The notes: a model not told the origin generated them from the letters alone. A DNA stretch of 46,300 nucleotides from CAYOEJ01 sp964403015 (GCA_964403015.1 CAYOEJ010000012.1:1-46300), one strand, 5' to 3'. Counted from the stretch's first letter, positions 17,149-25,947 are shown. Translations and numbers: made by a program.

Positions 17149-18786
17149 ATGGAACTCAAGCTCTCCGACGTCATCACCCACGCTCTCGAGCTCACTGGAA
17201 AGCTGGATCGTCACGCGGCGCTCCAGTATTTCGTTGATTCTGCACGTAATATCACCGGCGCCCAGTTCTCCGCACTCGGCGTGCTCGACTCCCACGGCGA
17301 AACCATGGAGTTTATCTTCTCTGGCGTCTCCCAAGAAGTTGCCGAAAGACTCGGCGGTCCCCCACGCGGCCACGGGGTCTTCGCAGACATTCCCAAGGAC
17401 GCACCCCTCGTGGTCAACAATCTCCCGGCCTACCCGCGCGCAGAGGGCTTTCCTGAGGGACATCCGCAGATGAGCAATTTTTTGGGTGTGACTGTTCCCG
17501 TCAACGAACAGATCTGGGGGCGGCTTTACCTCACTGACAAGGAGGGCGGGTTTACCGACGACGACGGAGCCAAGATTCAACTTTTCGCCAGAGCGGCGTC
17601 CATTGCCGTCCAGAACTCCCAGATTTATGCAGAATCGCAGAACAGAGCCCGCTGGCTCACCGCTTCGCAGAACATTGTCGCCTCCCTGCTTGAAGGTTCC
17701 GAAGAGGAAGAGGCACTTGAAGTTATCGCTCACGAAATGAGACTGGCAGCTGGCGCCGATACAGCACTCATCGTTCTTCCGTCCCTAGGAGATACGTGGC
17801 GAAGTGAGATCGTTGATGGTGAAGGTAGCGCATCCATGCTGGGCCTCACCTTCCCGCCGGCAGGGCGCGCCATCACCGTGGTTAAAGAACAGTCTGGCGT
17901 GGTTGTGGACTCCATGCAGCGCCTGCGAAATCTCCGTGTACCCGAACTGCGAAAGTTTGGTCCCGCACTCTATGCGCCACTTGGCGCACACGGCGTGGGT
18001 AAGGGAGTCATCATCCTCCTGCGCAGCCCCGGGGGCCTAGAATTCAATCTCCATGATCTAGCGATGGCCGAAAACGCCGCGAAGCAGGCCACGATCGCGC
18101 TTGAACTCGCGGAAGCTCGCCACACCCAAGAGGTCGCAGCGGAACTCGATGAGCGGTCACGAATCTCCCGCGATCTCCACGATCTCGCCATTCAGCAACT
18201 CTTCGCCTCCGGTATGCAGATCACCGCGGTCAAAGAAGAAATGACAGCACGTGGCCATAAGGAGGACGTAGCCGACGTCCTCGACCAAGCAATCTCCTCC
18301 ATTGACGAATCTGTTCGCCAAATTCGCCAGATTGTTCACTCGCTTCGCGATTCGAATTCATCGGCGGCACTGGTCGAACGGCTTCAGCATGAGACCTCAG
18401 TTGCCCGCCAATCCCTAGGCTTCGCCCCCTCGCTTCTCGTGACGTGGAAGGGCGAATCGGTCCTAACTGACCAGATGTTCACCGAGATCGACGACGCCGT
18501 GGGTGCCGATATCTCCGACGACGTTGTGGCAGTTGTCCGCGAGGGTTTATCGAACGCCGCTCGCCACGCCCATGCCTCATCTGCGCTCGTTGAACTCGAC
18601 GTCACGCTCGATACGGTCAGCGTGAAGGTGATGGACGACGGCGCGGGCATGACTCAGTCACTCTCACGACGCTCCGGCCTGTCAAACCTTGCGGCAAGAG
18701 CGCGCCGGCATCGAGGCACGTTCACGATCGGTCCACGCACGGATGCTAAAGGCACGGTCATGGCGTGGCAGGCGCCGCTAACCTAG
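17149..18786 (+). CDS. GAF-domain sensor histidine kinase, DosS/DevS-like
   Basis: The 545-residue protein has no membrane segment. It contains two GAF-like domains (about 20-160 and 180-320), a HisKA_3 dimerisation helix with phosphoacceptor His344 in SRISRDLHDLAIQQL, and an HATPase domain with EGLSNAARHAHAS and DDGAGM. The first GAF ends with FPEGHPQMSNFLGVTVPV and GRLYLTDKEGG. This closely resembles the part of mycobacterial DosS/DosT around the heme-binding His. His105 here is the candidate ligand, by eye and not by alignment. It probably senses oxygen, NO or redox state and phosphorylates the DosR-like regulator that converges on it. The start ATG has AGGA 7 bases upstream. It directly follows cydDC. 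Confidence 0.88.
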   Translation: MELKLSDVITHALELTGKLDRHAALQYFVDSARNITGAQFSALGVLDSHGETMEFIFSGVSQEVAERLGGPPRGHGVFADIPKDAPLVVNNLPAYPRAEGFPEGHPQMSNFLGVTVPVNEQIWGRLYLTDKEGGFTDDDGAKIQLFARAASIAVQNSQIYAESQNRARWLTASQNIVASLLEGSEEEEALEVIAHEMRLAAGADTALIVLPSLGDTWRSEIVDGEGSASMLGLTFPPAGRAITVVKEQSGVVVDSMQRLRNLRVPELRKFGPALYAPLGAHGVGKGVIILLRSPGGLEFNLHDLAMAENAAKQATIALELAEARHTQEVAAELDERSRISRDLHDLAIQQLFASGMQITAVKEEMTARGHKEDVADVLDQAISSIDESVRQIRQIVHSLRDSNSSAALVERLQHETSVARQSLGFAPSLLVTWKGESVLTDQMFTEIDDAVGADISDDVVAVVREGLSNAARHAHASSALVELDVTLDTVSVKVMDDGAGMTQSLSRRSGLSNLAARARRHRGTFTIGPRTDAKGTVMAWQAPLT

Positions 18787-18829
18787 TGGCGAACTAGCCT
18801 ACTAGTAGGCAACTATCCTTCTAGTTGGC
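18783..18829. repeat. 19-bp direct repeats spanning the convergent stops of kinase and regulator
   Basis: CTAGTGGCGAACTAGCCTA (18783-18801) is followed directly by CTAGTAGGCAACTATCCTT (18802-18820; 14 of 19 identical) and by a partial third unit CTAGTTGGCC. The kinase stop lies in the CTAG of unit one and the regulator stop in the CTAG of unit three. A perfect 14-base palindrome GCCTACTAGTAGGC (18797-18810) lies across the join and may act as a two-way terminator. Confidence 0.6.
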
Positions 18830-19474
18830 CTGGTTTCGCCATCCGGCTGCACGCTGGCCAGCAACCCACGCCGCTACCTGCGTACGACGCTGCATACCCA
18901 TCTTCGAAAGCAGCGACGTGATGTGGTTCTTTACCGTCTTCTCAGCAACGCCCAGCTTCTCACCGATTTCACGGTTTGATAGCCCGTCGCCAATATGCTC
19001 AAGCACCTTGCGCTCGGACGGTGTCAGATCCGCAGTAGGATCATCATGATCGGCGCGACGGCGCGTGACGGTACGCTCGTCGAGCAAGACTCGGCCCGCT
19101 GCCACCGCGCGAATGACTTCGGTGATCTCCGCGCCGCGTACAGACTTCAAAAGGTATGCCTTCGCGCCAGCTTCCAGCGCTTCGGCAAGTGCGTCGTCGT
19201 CGTCGAAAGAAGTCAAAACAATCGGCTTAACGGACGGAGCGCGCTCACGCAGCTGGGTGATGATGTCAATGCCAGTGCCGTCAGGAAGACGAAGATCAAC
19301 AAGTGCGACTTCCGGGTTCATCAGCTCGGCGCGACGAACAGCTTCACCCACTGAGCCGGCCTCCGCAATAACGGTCAGACCTTCCGCCCGGTCAACGACT
19401 TCCGCGATGCCTCGACGAACCACCTCGTGATCGTCAATGATCATTACGCTAATATCAACGGTTTCTTCAGACAC
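18821..19474 (-). CDS. LuxR/NarL-family response regulator, DosR/DevR-like
   Basis: The 217-residue protein has a receiver domain (VMIIDDHEVVRRGI at the acidic pocket, phosphoacceptor Asp60 in LVDLRLPDG, conserved Lys near 110). It also has a C-terminal HTH reading LTPSERKVLEHIGDGLSNRE, then IGEKLGVAEKTVKNHITSLL. The region after this HTH (GMQRRTQVAAWVAGQ) closely resembles mycobacterial DosR. The start GTG at 19474 has AGGATAGG upstream; an in-frame ATG lies at 19444. It is the likely partner of the kinase opposite it. It begins 3 bases after mutM on the same strand, so its expression may ride on the mutM operon. A DosR-type box was not found near cydA by eye. Confidence 0.9.
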   Translation of the reverse strand: MSEETVDISVMIIDDHEVVRRGIAEVVDRAEGLTVIAEAGSVGEAVRRAELMNPEVALVDLRLPDGTGIDIITQLRERAPSVKPIVLTSFDDDDALAEALEAGAKAYLLKSVRGAEITEVIRAVAAGRVLLDERTVTRRRADHDDPTADLTPSERKVLEHIGDGLSNREIGEKLGVAEKTVKNHITSLLSKMGMQRRTQVAAWVAGQRAAGWRNQAN

Positions 19475-19477
19475 GGT

Positions 19478-20335
19478 CTAACCTATCCTCTTCTGACATG
19501 TCGGACAGTAATGGGACGAGCGTCCCATAAAAGGTATCTTTACAATTATTGCACTACATCGGGGGCAAGGCTTGCCGGAACGTCCATAAACGTTGAGAGA
19601 GCGGTCAAAATAACCCGATTCGCCATTCACATTGACGTAGAGCGCGTCAAAAGATGTTCCGCCAACCTCTACCGCGCGGCTCATAACTTCTCGCGCGGCG
19701 AGGTAAACCTCTTCTATCTTCGCCACGGACATGCGCGAGGTCGCTCGAAGACCGTTGGTTTTTGCGAGAAATAGAGCTTCGTCCGCGTAAATATTGCCGA
19801 CGCCGGAAGCAACACTCTGGTCGAGAAGGGCCCGCTTGATTTGTGTTCGCTTGGTTTTCACCTTCCGTGCGATAGTCCTTGCATCAAAGAGTGGGTCCAG
19901 AAGGTCTCTGCCTATGTGCGCGACTGTAGCTGGAACGTACGGATCTGGGGCTCCGTGGCCGCCCGGCCCGCCGTCGTTGGTGGGAACCAGCTGGTCCGGT
20001 AGAAGGTGACCAAACGTGCGTTGGTCGACGAAGTCGAGCCGAACGCCATCGTCAAGAAAGAGTGATGCCCTGCGATGCGGATTCTCAGCGCCGCCCACGC
20101 GGAACTGTCCCGACATGCCCAGGTGAGCAATGATCGCCATGTCGTCCGTGAGGAGCCACATGTACTTGCCTCGCCGGGCAGTAGCGATGATCTTTTGGCC
20201 GCGAAGTGGATCTAGCCCGGCGGGCGAGCGACGGGCGGCCCGCGGGTTGAGCAGTTCGACATCGGTGATAGTTCGGCCCAGCACGTATGGCTCGAGACCT
20301 AGGCGGATCGTTTCAACTTCAGGGAGTTCGGGCAT
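19478..20335 (-). CDS. mutM: Formamidopyrimidine-DNA glycosylase
   Basis: MutM removes oxidised purines such as 8-oxoguanine and cuts the abasic site. The 285-residue protein begins MPELPEVETIRLGLEPYV, with the catalytic Pro and Glu exposed after Met removal. It carries RRGKYMW with the Lys57-type residue and ends with a zinc finger CPRCSAII...SHYCPTCQKR. Length is normal. The stop is 3 bases from the regulator start and the gene begins 2 bases after the rnc stop, so it is within a tight operon. Confidence 0.97.
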   Translation of the reverse strand: MPELPEVETIRLGLEPYVLGRTITDVELLNPRAARRSPAGLDPLRGQKIIATARRGKYMWLLTDDMAIIAHLGMSGQFRVGGAENPHRRASLFLDDGVRLDFVDQRTFGHLLPDQLVPTNDGGPGGHGAPDPYVPATVAHIGRDLLDPLFDARTIARKVKTKRTQIKRALLDQSVASGVGNIYADEALFLAKTNGLRATSRMSVAKIEEVYLAAREVMSRAVEVGGTSFDALYVNVNGESGYFDRSLNVYGRSGKPCPRCSAIIVKIPFMGRSSHYCPTCQKRIG

Positions 20336-20337
20336 CG

Positions 20338-21069
20338 CTATCGCTGGACGGGATCAGGGGGTGTGCCTACCACCATGTTTTCGTAGGCGTTTTGGCAGGC
20401 GACGAGTTTCGCGGCCTTCTGGGAGGTTGCCGTTCCACTCCCCCAGAAAACTTCGTCGAACAGGACTCTGGCCGTGTACACGCGAGCGTGATCAGGGCCA
20501 ACGCCTTCGATTTCATAGGTGAGGGGTGCTGCGATTCCCAGCTCGCGAGCCTTCTCATCAACTGCGGTTCGCCAATCGAGAGCGGGTCCCATTCGACTCG
20601 CCTCGAGGAGCTTCGGCTCCATCAGTCGCTTGATCACGTCTACAGCGATTTTGTCCCCACGCGAGAGCAAGGTCGCTCCGATGAGAGCCTCCACGGTGTC
20701 TGCAAGGATCGAATCCTTGTCGCGCCCGTCGCTCAGTTCTTCGCCGCGGCCGAGAAAAAGATGATCGCCGAGGTTGAGGCTTCGCGCTACTTCGGCAAGG
20801 GCGCGCTCCGAGACCGCAGCCGCCTTAATCTTGGAGAGATCCCCTTCGGACTTGTCCGGGTACTGCTTGAAGATCGTGTACGCCACGACAGCGCCCAGGA
20901 TCGAGTCACCCAGGAACTCGAGGCGCTCGTTGTGGTCGGAGTCGTTCTCGTAAGCCCAGGACCTGTGCGTAAGAGCAAGCGCGAGCATCTCGGCCGGAAT
21001 ATCGGCGCCCCATGCCTGAAGTAGGCGCTCGTGTGTCACCTCTGTACGAGGATCGTGATGACTCGTCAT
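20338..21069 (-). CDS. rnc: Ribonuclease III
   Basis: RNase III cleaves double-stranded RNA, including rRNA precursors. The 243-residue protein has the signature HNERLEFLGDSILGAVV and the second metal-site block DTVEALIGA. A double-stranded RNA-binding domain occupies the last 75 residues (LTYEIEGVGPDHARVYTARV onward, then ATSQKAAKLVACQNA). It overlaps the DUF177 gene by 4 bases, so the two are translationally coupled. In many bacteria rpmF (L32) sits between DUF177 and rnc; it is absent here. Confidence 0.97.
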   Translation of the reverse strand: MTSHHDPRTEVTHERLLQAWGADIPAEMLALALTHRSWAYENDSDHNERLEFLGDSILGAVVAYTIFKQYPDKSEGDLSKIKAAAVSERALAEVARSLNLGDHLFLGRGEELSDGRDKDSILADTVEALIGATLLSRGDKIAVDVIKRLMEPKLLEASRMGPALDWRTAVDEKARELGIAAPLTYEIEGVGPDHARVYTARVLFDEVFWGSGTATSQKAAKLVACQNAYENMVVGTPPDPVQR

Positions 21070-21641
21070 TGCTGGGAGTCAGCTTCCTTCTTTGCCAGCT
21101 GGGCGGCAAGATCGTCAAGTGCGGAGAACCGGGGATCGAGGAATTCGTGCTCGTGGTCATCTGGGAGGTCCTCCCAGCGTTCACCACACTCCGCGCACAG
21201 GCCCTCGCAGTCCGGCTTACACAGCGGCCTAAAGGGCATGGCAAGAACGAGTGCGTCTCGGATGATTGGCTCGAGATCGATGTGCTCGTCCTCAACCACG
21301 GGGAGTTCGTCGGCTTCCTCATCGCCCTCGTCGAGCAGCGCTTGGCGGCTCTCCGGGTAGAAAACTAATTCGGCGATCGGCTCATCCATCGCTACCTCGA
21401 GATCAGCGAGGCACCGAGAACATTGACCAAAGGCGGTTGTTCTCGCCTGCCCCTGCACAAAGATTCCCTCAGAGACCGACTGCAGGCGCATGTCGAGTTC
21501 GATCGGGCTATTTTCCGGAACCTTGAGCAGCTCAACTCCGCAATCAGCTGGCGCGCTGAGCGTGAGCGAGAACTCGCGTTCTGAACCTTCCTGGCGCGGC
21601 AGGTCGATCACAGAAATTACATAGGGGGAACGAAGTTCCAT
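21066..21641 (-). CDS. YceD-family (DUF177) protein, putative 23S rRNA accumulation protein
   Basis: The 191-residue acidic protein has the DUF177/YceD layout. A beta-rich N-terminus is followed by QCSRCLADLEVAMDEPIAELV and then DLEPIIRDALVLAMPFRPLC. The metal-site-like cysteines are in CKPDCEGLCAECG. The family is linked to ribosome assembly and is normally encoded beside rpmF. Here it sits directly between a SepIVA-like gene (1-base overlap) and rnc (4-base overlap) without rpmF. Function beyond the family link is unknown. Confidence 0.88.
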   Translation of the reverse strand: MELRSPYVISVIDLPRQEGSEREFSLTLSAPADCGVELLKVPENSPIELDMRLQSVSEGIFVQGQARTTAFGQCSRCLADLEVAMDEPIAELVFYPESRQALLDEGDEEADELPVVEDEHIDLEPIIRDALVLAMPFRPLCKPDCEGLCAECGERWEDLPDDHEHEFLDPRFSALDDLAAQLAKKEADSQQ

Positions 21642-22210
21642 TACTGCTCCTCGTCGTTCATTCGGTATACGCTCTCGCCATACTCGGCAGCTTCTTGCTC
21701 GTCGTGGATGTCACCATCGAGACGTTCAGCAAGTAGATTGCGGCCGGCACTGATCTGATCCTGGAGGCCCTCGAGCTGATTCGCGAGGTCACCCAGCGTG
21801 CGATCGCTGTACTCGTTGGCACCGCGTACCATCTGGTCTGACTGCTGCTTTGCCTCATCCAAAATGCGCGTGGCTTGAGACTTCGCCGCGATCGTAATCT
21901 GATCTTGAGCCACAAGGCGCGAGGCCTGCTCACGGGCTTCGGCCAAGATCGTCTCGGCATCTCGGTGTGCGCGTGCCACGATCTCGTCGGCTTCAGCGTT
22001 TGCTCTTTGAGATACTGCTGACGCATCTGCCAGAACTGAATCTGCAGCGACGATCTGATCCGGAACAATGTCACGAGCCGTATCGAGCAGATCTAGTACC
22101 TCGCTGCGATTTACGAGCGCGGACGCCGACATCGGCATTGACCGCGCCTCGGCCACAATCTGGCTAAGTTCGTCGAGGATTTCTAGGAGGGATTCGCCCT
22201 GTTCGCTCAT
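21641..22210 (-). CDS. DivIVA-like coiled-coil protein, SepIVA-like
   Basis: The 189-residue protein starts SLLEILDELSQIVAEARSMP and MSASALVNRSEVLDLLD, matching the DivIVA-like N-terminus. It continues into a long Ala/Glu/Gln-rich coiled coil (about 60-165), rich in ADEIVARAHRDAETILAEA-type heptads. In mycobacteria the gene at this place (before the DUF177-rnc-mutM block) is sepIVA, a septation and envelope-growth factor. The role here is inferred from that position and shape. It overlaps coaD by 4 bases and the DUF177 gene by 1 base, so it belongs to the same operon. Confidence 0.82.
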   Translation of the reverse strand: MSEQGESLLEILDELSQIVAEARSMPMSASALVNRSEVLDLLDTARDIVPDQIVAADSVLADASAVSQRANAEADEIVARAHRDAETILAEAREQASRLVAQDQITIAAKSQATRILDEAKQQSDQMVRGANEYSDRTLGDLANQLEGLQDQISAGRNLLAERLDGDIHDEQEAAEYGESVYRMNDEEQ

Positions 22211-22683
22211 GATTCAACCTTCTGCTTGAGTGCTTGGGCCACATTCTCCGGAACAAGATCGTCAATCTTGCCTCCGTGACGGGCAATATCTTTAACAAAT
22301 GATGAAGCGATGTGGCCAAGGCCCGGATCACCCATCACAAAAACTGTTTCGACACCTGACATGTGCCGGTTGAGCAAGGACATGGTCTGCTCAGCATCAA
22401 AATCCGCGGCTCCCCGCAAGCCTTTAACAATAGCCGATGCACCCTGAGCTCGTGCGAAGTCTGCAATAAGACCGTCGACAATCTCTACCCGCACGCCCGG
22501 AATATCGGCAACGGCACCGCGCGCTAGCTCGAGCCGCTCGGCTTCGCTAAACATGTAGTTCTTAGCAGCGTTGCGCGCTACGGCCACCACGACCTCGTCA
22601 AACATTGCTCGTGCTCGGCGGACGACGTCAAGGTGCCCCAACGTGATCGGATCGTAGGACCCCGGACAAACGGCTAGTGTCAT
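22207..22683 (-). CDS. coaD: Phosphopantetheine adenylyltransferase
   Basis: CoaD joins ATP and 4'-phosphopantetheine to dephospho-CoA, the fourth step of coenzyme A synthesis. The 158-residue protein begins AVCPGSYDPITLGHLDVVRR, with the nucleotidyl-transferase GHLD motif. It also contains VVVAVARNAAKNYMFSEAER and ends with SSFVKDIARHGG, all family hallmarks. Size is typical. It overlaps rsmD and the SepIVA-like gene by 4 bases on each side, so all three are translationally coupled. Confidence 0.97.
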   Translation of the reverse strand: MTLAVCPGSYDPITLGHLDVVRRARAMFDEVVVAVARNAAKNYMFSEAERLELARGAVADIPGVRVEIVDGLIADFARAQGASAIVKGLRGAADFDAEQTMSLLNRHMSGVETVFVMGDPGLGHIASSFVKDIARHGGKIDDLVPENVAQALKQKVES

Positions 22684-23249
22684 AGCTCTAGCTTATTGTC
22701 TGCACCAGTCCGAATGGCAGTCCACACTCGGGTATCGCCCCATCTTCTGTCATCTTCTAGCTGAAGTTCGGCAGGCCAGCGTGGTTCCGTTGACTTTTTG
22801 TTTCGTTCGACGACGACGAGCGCGTCACTCGCGGTGTGCGGAACGAGAGCTTCGAGGACGAGAGCGAGATCGTCGTCGTCCACCTCGTACGGGGGATCGA
22901 TGAAGACGACGTCGAACGCATCCGTTGCTTCGTTCGCAAGATAGGTGAGCACCTTTTGGTTGATAACCTCGACATCGAGGCCGGTGGTTTTAACGTTGTC
23001 GACGATAACTTTGGCGGCGGACGCTGCGGCCTCCACGGCAATGACGCGGCGTGCCCCACGCGATGCCGCCTCGAGGCCAAGAGCACCCGAGCCGGCATAG
23101 AGGTCGAGTATCACGCAATCGTCGATGTAGCCGCGGTGGTCGAGACGCGAAAACAGCCCTTCGCGCACGCGTTCAGAAGTGGGGCGGGTCCCTGACTTGG
23201 GAACTTTGAGATTCCGCCCCTTGGCAATTCCAGACACAATGCGGGCCAT
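22680..23249 (-). CDS. rsmD: 16S rRNA (guanine966-N2)-methyltransferase
   Basis: RsmD methylates G966 of 16S rRNA. The 189-residue protein opens MARIVSGIAKGRNLKVP and GTRPTSERVREGLFSRLDH, the typical N-terminus. It then has the SAM-binding LDLYAGSGALGLEAASRGA and the catalytic VVFIDPPYEV. The stop overlaps coaD. recG ends 2 bases upstream of the start. The recG-rsmD-coaD order is standard in actinobacteria. Confidence 0.95.
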   Translation of the reverse strand: MARIVSGIAKGRNLKVPKSGTRPTSERVREGLFSRLDHRGYIDDCVILDLYAGSGALGLEAASRGARRVIAVEAAASAAKVIVDNVKTTGLDVEVINQKVLTYLANEATDAFDVVFIDPPYEVDDDDLALVLEALVPHTASDALVVVERNKKSTEPRWPAELQLEDDRRWGDTRVWTAIRTGADNKLEL

Positions 23250-23251
23250 GG

Positions 23252-25570
23252 TTAACCCCTCTCTAGGTACTGCGTGTGTTCGGCGTCCATCTCTTCCATA
23301 ACTCTGGCAAGTTCTGCGTGTTCAGACAAGTCGGGATCTTCTTGGAGGAGCTCGTACGCTGCTTGGCGGGTGGTGGCAATGATGTCCGCGTCCTTCGAGA
23401 CTCGCAAGAAGCGCAGCGAGGAGCGACGCCCAGACTGCACGGCGCCGAGAACGTCACCTTCAGAGCGAAGCTCCAGATCGTGCTCTGCAAGAACGAAGCC
23501 GTCTGTTGTCGAGGCAAAGGCTTCGAGGCGGTCATATGCAAGGGTTCCTTCGGGCGCGCTGAAGACTGCAAGACAGAGCCCGGGCTTGCTGCCGCGACCC
23601 ACGCGGCCGCGTAGCTGATGAAGCTGAGACAGCCCGAATCGATCGGCATCCAAAATAACCATGAGAGTCGCTTCCGGCACATCCACGCCCACTTCAATCA
23701 CCGTGGTGGTCACCAACACAGGGGTCTTGCCCGAAGAGAAGTCCCGCATGGCAGCATCCTTCTCATCGGTGGTGAGCCGGCCGTGGACGTACCCGATTTC
23801 CACGCCCGCGAGTGCCGGATTGGCTTTGAGTTCGGAAAGTGTCTGCTCAACTGACGCCATGTCTTTCTTGGGCATCTCCTCGCTGAGATCGATGGGTAAC
23901 ATTCCATCGCTCGAAGATTCGTCATTGGGCTCACCGGTATTCGCGTCCGTCTGGATTTCGGTTTCTGTAGCCGAGATTCTCGGACAGACAACGTAAACTC
24001 GCCCGCCGGCGTCAACCTCCTCACGAGCCCTTTCCCAGGTGCGCTGCACCCAACGCTCGTTGAATGCGGGGACAAGGTTGGTGGTGATAGGCGAGCGCCC
24101 GGCGGGTAATTCCGAAAGCGTGGACACCTCAAGATCACCGAAGGACGTCATGGCGATGGTGCGAGGTATTGGTGTGGCGGTCATGACCAGCAGGTGTGCT
24201 CCCGCCGCGAGCGTGTCTCGCTGATCCACTCCGAAGCGATGCTGCTCATCGACCACAGCGAGGGCGAGAAACGGGATCTGCACGTTGTCTTGAAGCAGCG
24301 CGTGCGTGCCGATGATGAGGCCTGCAGCACCCGACGCGATGTTTGCCAAAGCTTGACGCTTTTGTTTCTGGGTCATTGAGCCAGTGAGAAGTTGGACCCT
24401 TGTAGCTTGATCAGGGGCTCCAAGCTGCCCTCCCCTACCCAGCTCACCCAGGAGCTTTTCAATCGTGGCGAGATGCTGGTGAGCGAGTACCTCAGTGGGG
24501 GCGATGAGAACGGCTTGATGGCCGACGTCGATGGCTTGGAGCATGGCGCGCAGCGCCACGATGGTTTTGCCGGAACCGACGTCTCCCTGAAGTAGCCGGC
24601 GCATTGGCTCCGAGCGCCCCAACTCATTCGACAGTTCCACACCGACCGCCTTCTGACCGTCCGTAAGAGCGAACGGAAGGCGATCGTCGAAGGCTGCAGC
24701 GATCCCATCCTGGCGTGGCGGGCATGCCGGAGCTGCCGCCTCGCGCGCTGTTGCCGCCCGTTGTGCAAGTACCATTTGGAGGACGAAGGCCTCTTCGTGC
24801 TTCATCCGCTCGGCTGCGCGAAGCCAGCTGTCCTCATCCTCGGGGCGGTGCAGAGCCATCACGGCCGCAAAACGGGATGGCAGGCCGTGCCTGCGGCGGT
24901 AGTCCTCCGGCAGTGGATCGGGGAGGTCCGCTTCCGTCAGGGACGGCAGGATGACCGCGACAGCTTTTTCAATGTGCCACGACGGCACCTTTTGCGCGGC
25001 ATGATAGATCGGAATTGGGCGTGCGATCTTGTCCGGATCCACCTCCGATTCATCCTCGAGGAGTTCGTATTCGGGGTGCGAGAGCTGCAACTGGCCACGG
25101 TACGAGGAAATCGTGCCGGAGAACGTGGCTACCGTACCCGGTGACAGCTGCATTTCGTGGTACTTCAAAGGGCGGGAGGACTTACCGAAAAACGTGAGGT
25201 CAAGATCGTGCTCACCATCAGAAATCGACACGTTCAAGATGAATCCGCGGCGATTGTTCATCGGACGCATGCGCGAACTCATCACGCGCGCCACCACCGT
25301 CACCGAATCGCCAGCAGCAACCGATTCGATGGGAAGCAATTCGCCTCTGCGAGCCAATCGGAAAGGCACGTGGGACAGAAGATCCCCCACGGTATGGAGG
25401 TTGAGTTTCGCCAGTGCATTGGCACTGCGCTTGCCAAGCACGCGGTCAAGCGGACGCGAGAGGGTGGTCCATTGTTCTGTGGTTAGCGCGGCGCGGCTAG
25501 CGATGTCGCCGTCGGTACTACCCACACTGGCATTCGCCTTCGCATCAGCTGAAGACTTAGACTTGCTCAC
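23252..25570 (-). CDS. recG: ATP-dependent DNA helicase RecG
   Basis: RecG reverses stalled forks and processes Holliday junctions. The 772-residue protein has an N-terminal wedge/OB domain (around LPIESVAAGDSVTVVARVMS) and a helicase core. Walker A is LLQGDVGSGKTIVAL, motif II is VVDEQHRFGVDQRD, followed by TATPIPRT. The C-terminal lobe has VGVDVPEATLMVILDADRFG and QLRGRVGRG. The start is the GTG at 25570, because a perfect AGGAGG lies 4 bases upstream. The longer TTG frame from 25591 would contain that ribosome site. The N-terminal 30 residues are Ser/Ala/Lys-rich and probably disordered. It is the first gene of the recG-to-regulator operon. Confidence 0.96.
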   Translation of the reverse strand: MSKSKSSADAKANASVGSTDGDIASRAALTTEQWTTLSRPLDRVLGKRSANALAKLNLHTVGDLLSHVPFRLARRGELLPIESVAAGDSVTVVARVMSSRMRPMNNRRGFILNVSISDGEHDLDLTFFGKSSRPLKYHEMQLSPGTVATFSGTISSYRGQLQLSHPEYELLEDESEVDPDKIARPIPIYHAAQKVPSWHIEKAVAVILPSLTEADLPDPLPEDYRRRHGLPSRFAAVMALHRPEDEDSWLRAAERMKHEEAFVLQMVLAQRAATAREAAAPACPPRQDGIAAAFDDRLPFALTDGQKAVGVELSNELGRSEPMRRLLQGDVGSGKTIVALRAMLQAIDVGHQAVLIAPTEVLAHQHLATIEKLLGELGRGGQLGAPDQATRVQLLTGSMTQKQKRQALANIASGAAGLIIGTHALLQDNVQIPFLALAVVDEQHRFGVDQRDTLAAGAHLLVMTATPIPRTIAMTSFGDLEVSTLSELPAGRSPITTNLVPAFNERWVQRTWERAREEVDAGGRVYVVCPRISATETEIQTDANTGEPNDESSSDGMLPIDLSEEMPKKDMASVEQTLSELKANPALAGVEIGYVHGRLTTDEKDAAMRDFSSGKTPVLVTTTVIEVGVDVPEATLMVILDADRFGLSQLHQLRGRVGRGSKPGLCLAVFSAPEGTLAYDRLEAFASTTDGFVLAEHDLELRSEGDVLGAVQSGRRSSLRFLRVSKDADIIATTRQAAYELLQEDPDLSEHAELARVMEEMDAEHTQYLERG

Positions 25571-25664
25571 GGTTCCTCCTTGTCTTTCCAACGATACAAC
25601 GGAACACCGACACTTCTGCGCGCGGTAACCACGCGAACGTGCCGTATACCACTGGCACCCAAGC

Positions 25665-25694
25665 TTGGAAACGAGTACGGCAGTCAGCTATGAT
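25665..25694 (+). promoter_or_regulatory. Putative promoter of rpmB
   Basis: TTGGAA (25665-25670) and TATGAT (25689-25694) are separated by 18 bases and lie 62 bases ahead of the rpmB start. The -10 is a near-consensus match. Confidence 0.55.
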
Positions 25695-25755
25695 TCTTTA
25701 GTTGCCATTTTTGGTAAGGGGCATGTTGCCTCTCAAGCAAACGAAGGAGATAACC

Positions 25756-25947
25756 GTGGCCTCTGTATGTGACGTCTGCGGCAAGGGCCCGGGCTTCGGC
25801 AAGAGCGTCTCGCACTCCCACGTGCGTACGAGCCGCCGTTGGAACCCGAACATTCAGCGTGTTCGCGCTCTCGTTAAGGGTGCCCCGAAGCGTCTGAACG
25901 TGTGCACCTCGTGCATTAAGGCCGGCAAGGTCACGCGCAACGTGTGA
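25756..25947 (+). CDS. rpmB: 50S ribosomal protein L28
   Basis: L28 is a small large-subunit protein. The 63-residue product begins ASVCDVCGKGPGFGKSVSHS, then HVRTSRRWNPNIQRVRA, and ends LNVCTSCIKAGKVTRNV. It keeps the CxxC...CxxC cysteines of zinc-binding L28 forms. The start is the GTG at 25756, with GAAGGAG 7 bases upstream. The in-frame ATG at 25702 would add an unrelated leader that overlaps the promoter region. It has its own promoter and terminator and diverges from recG. Position beside recG is common in actinobacteria. Confidence 0.96.
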   Translation: MASVCDVCGKGPGFGKSVSHSHVRTSRRWNPNIQRVRALVKGAPKRLNVCTSCIKAGKVTRNV

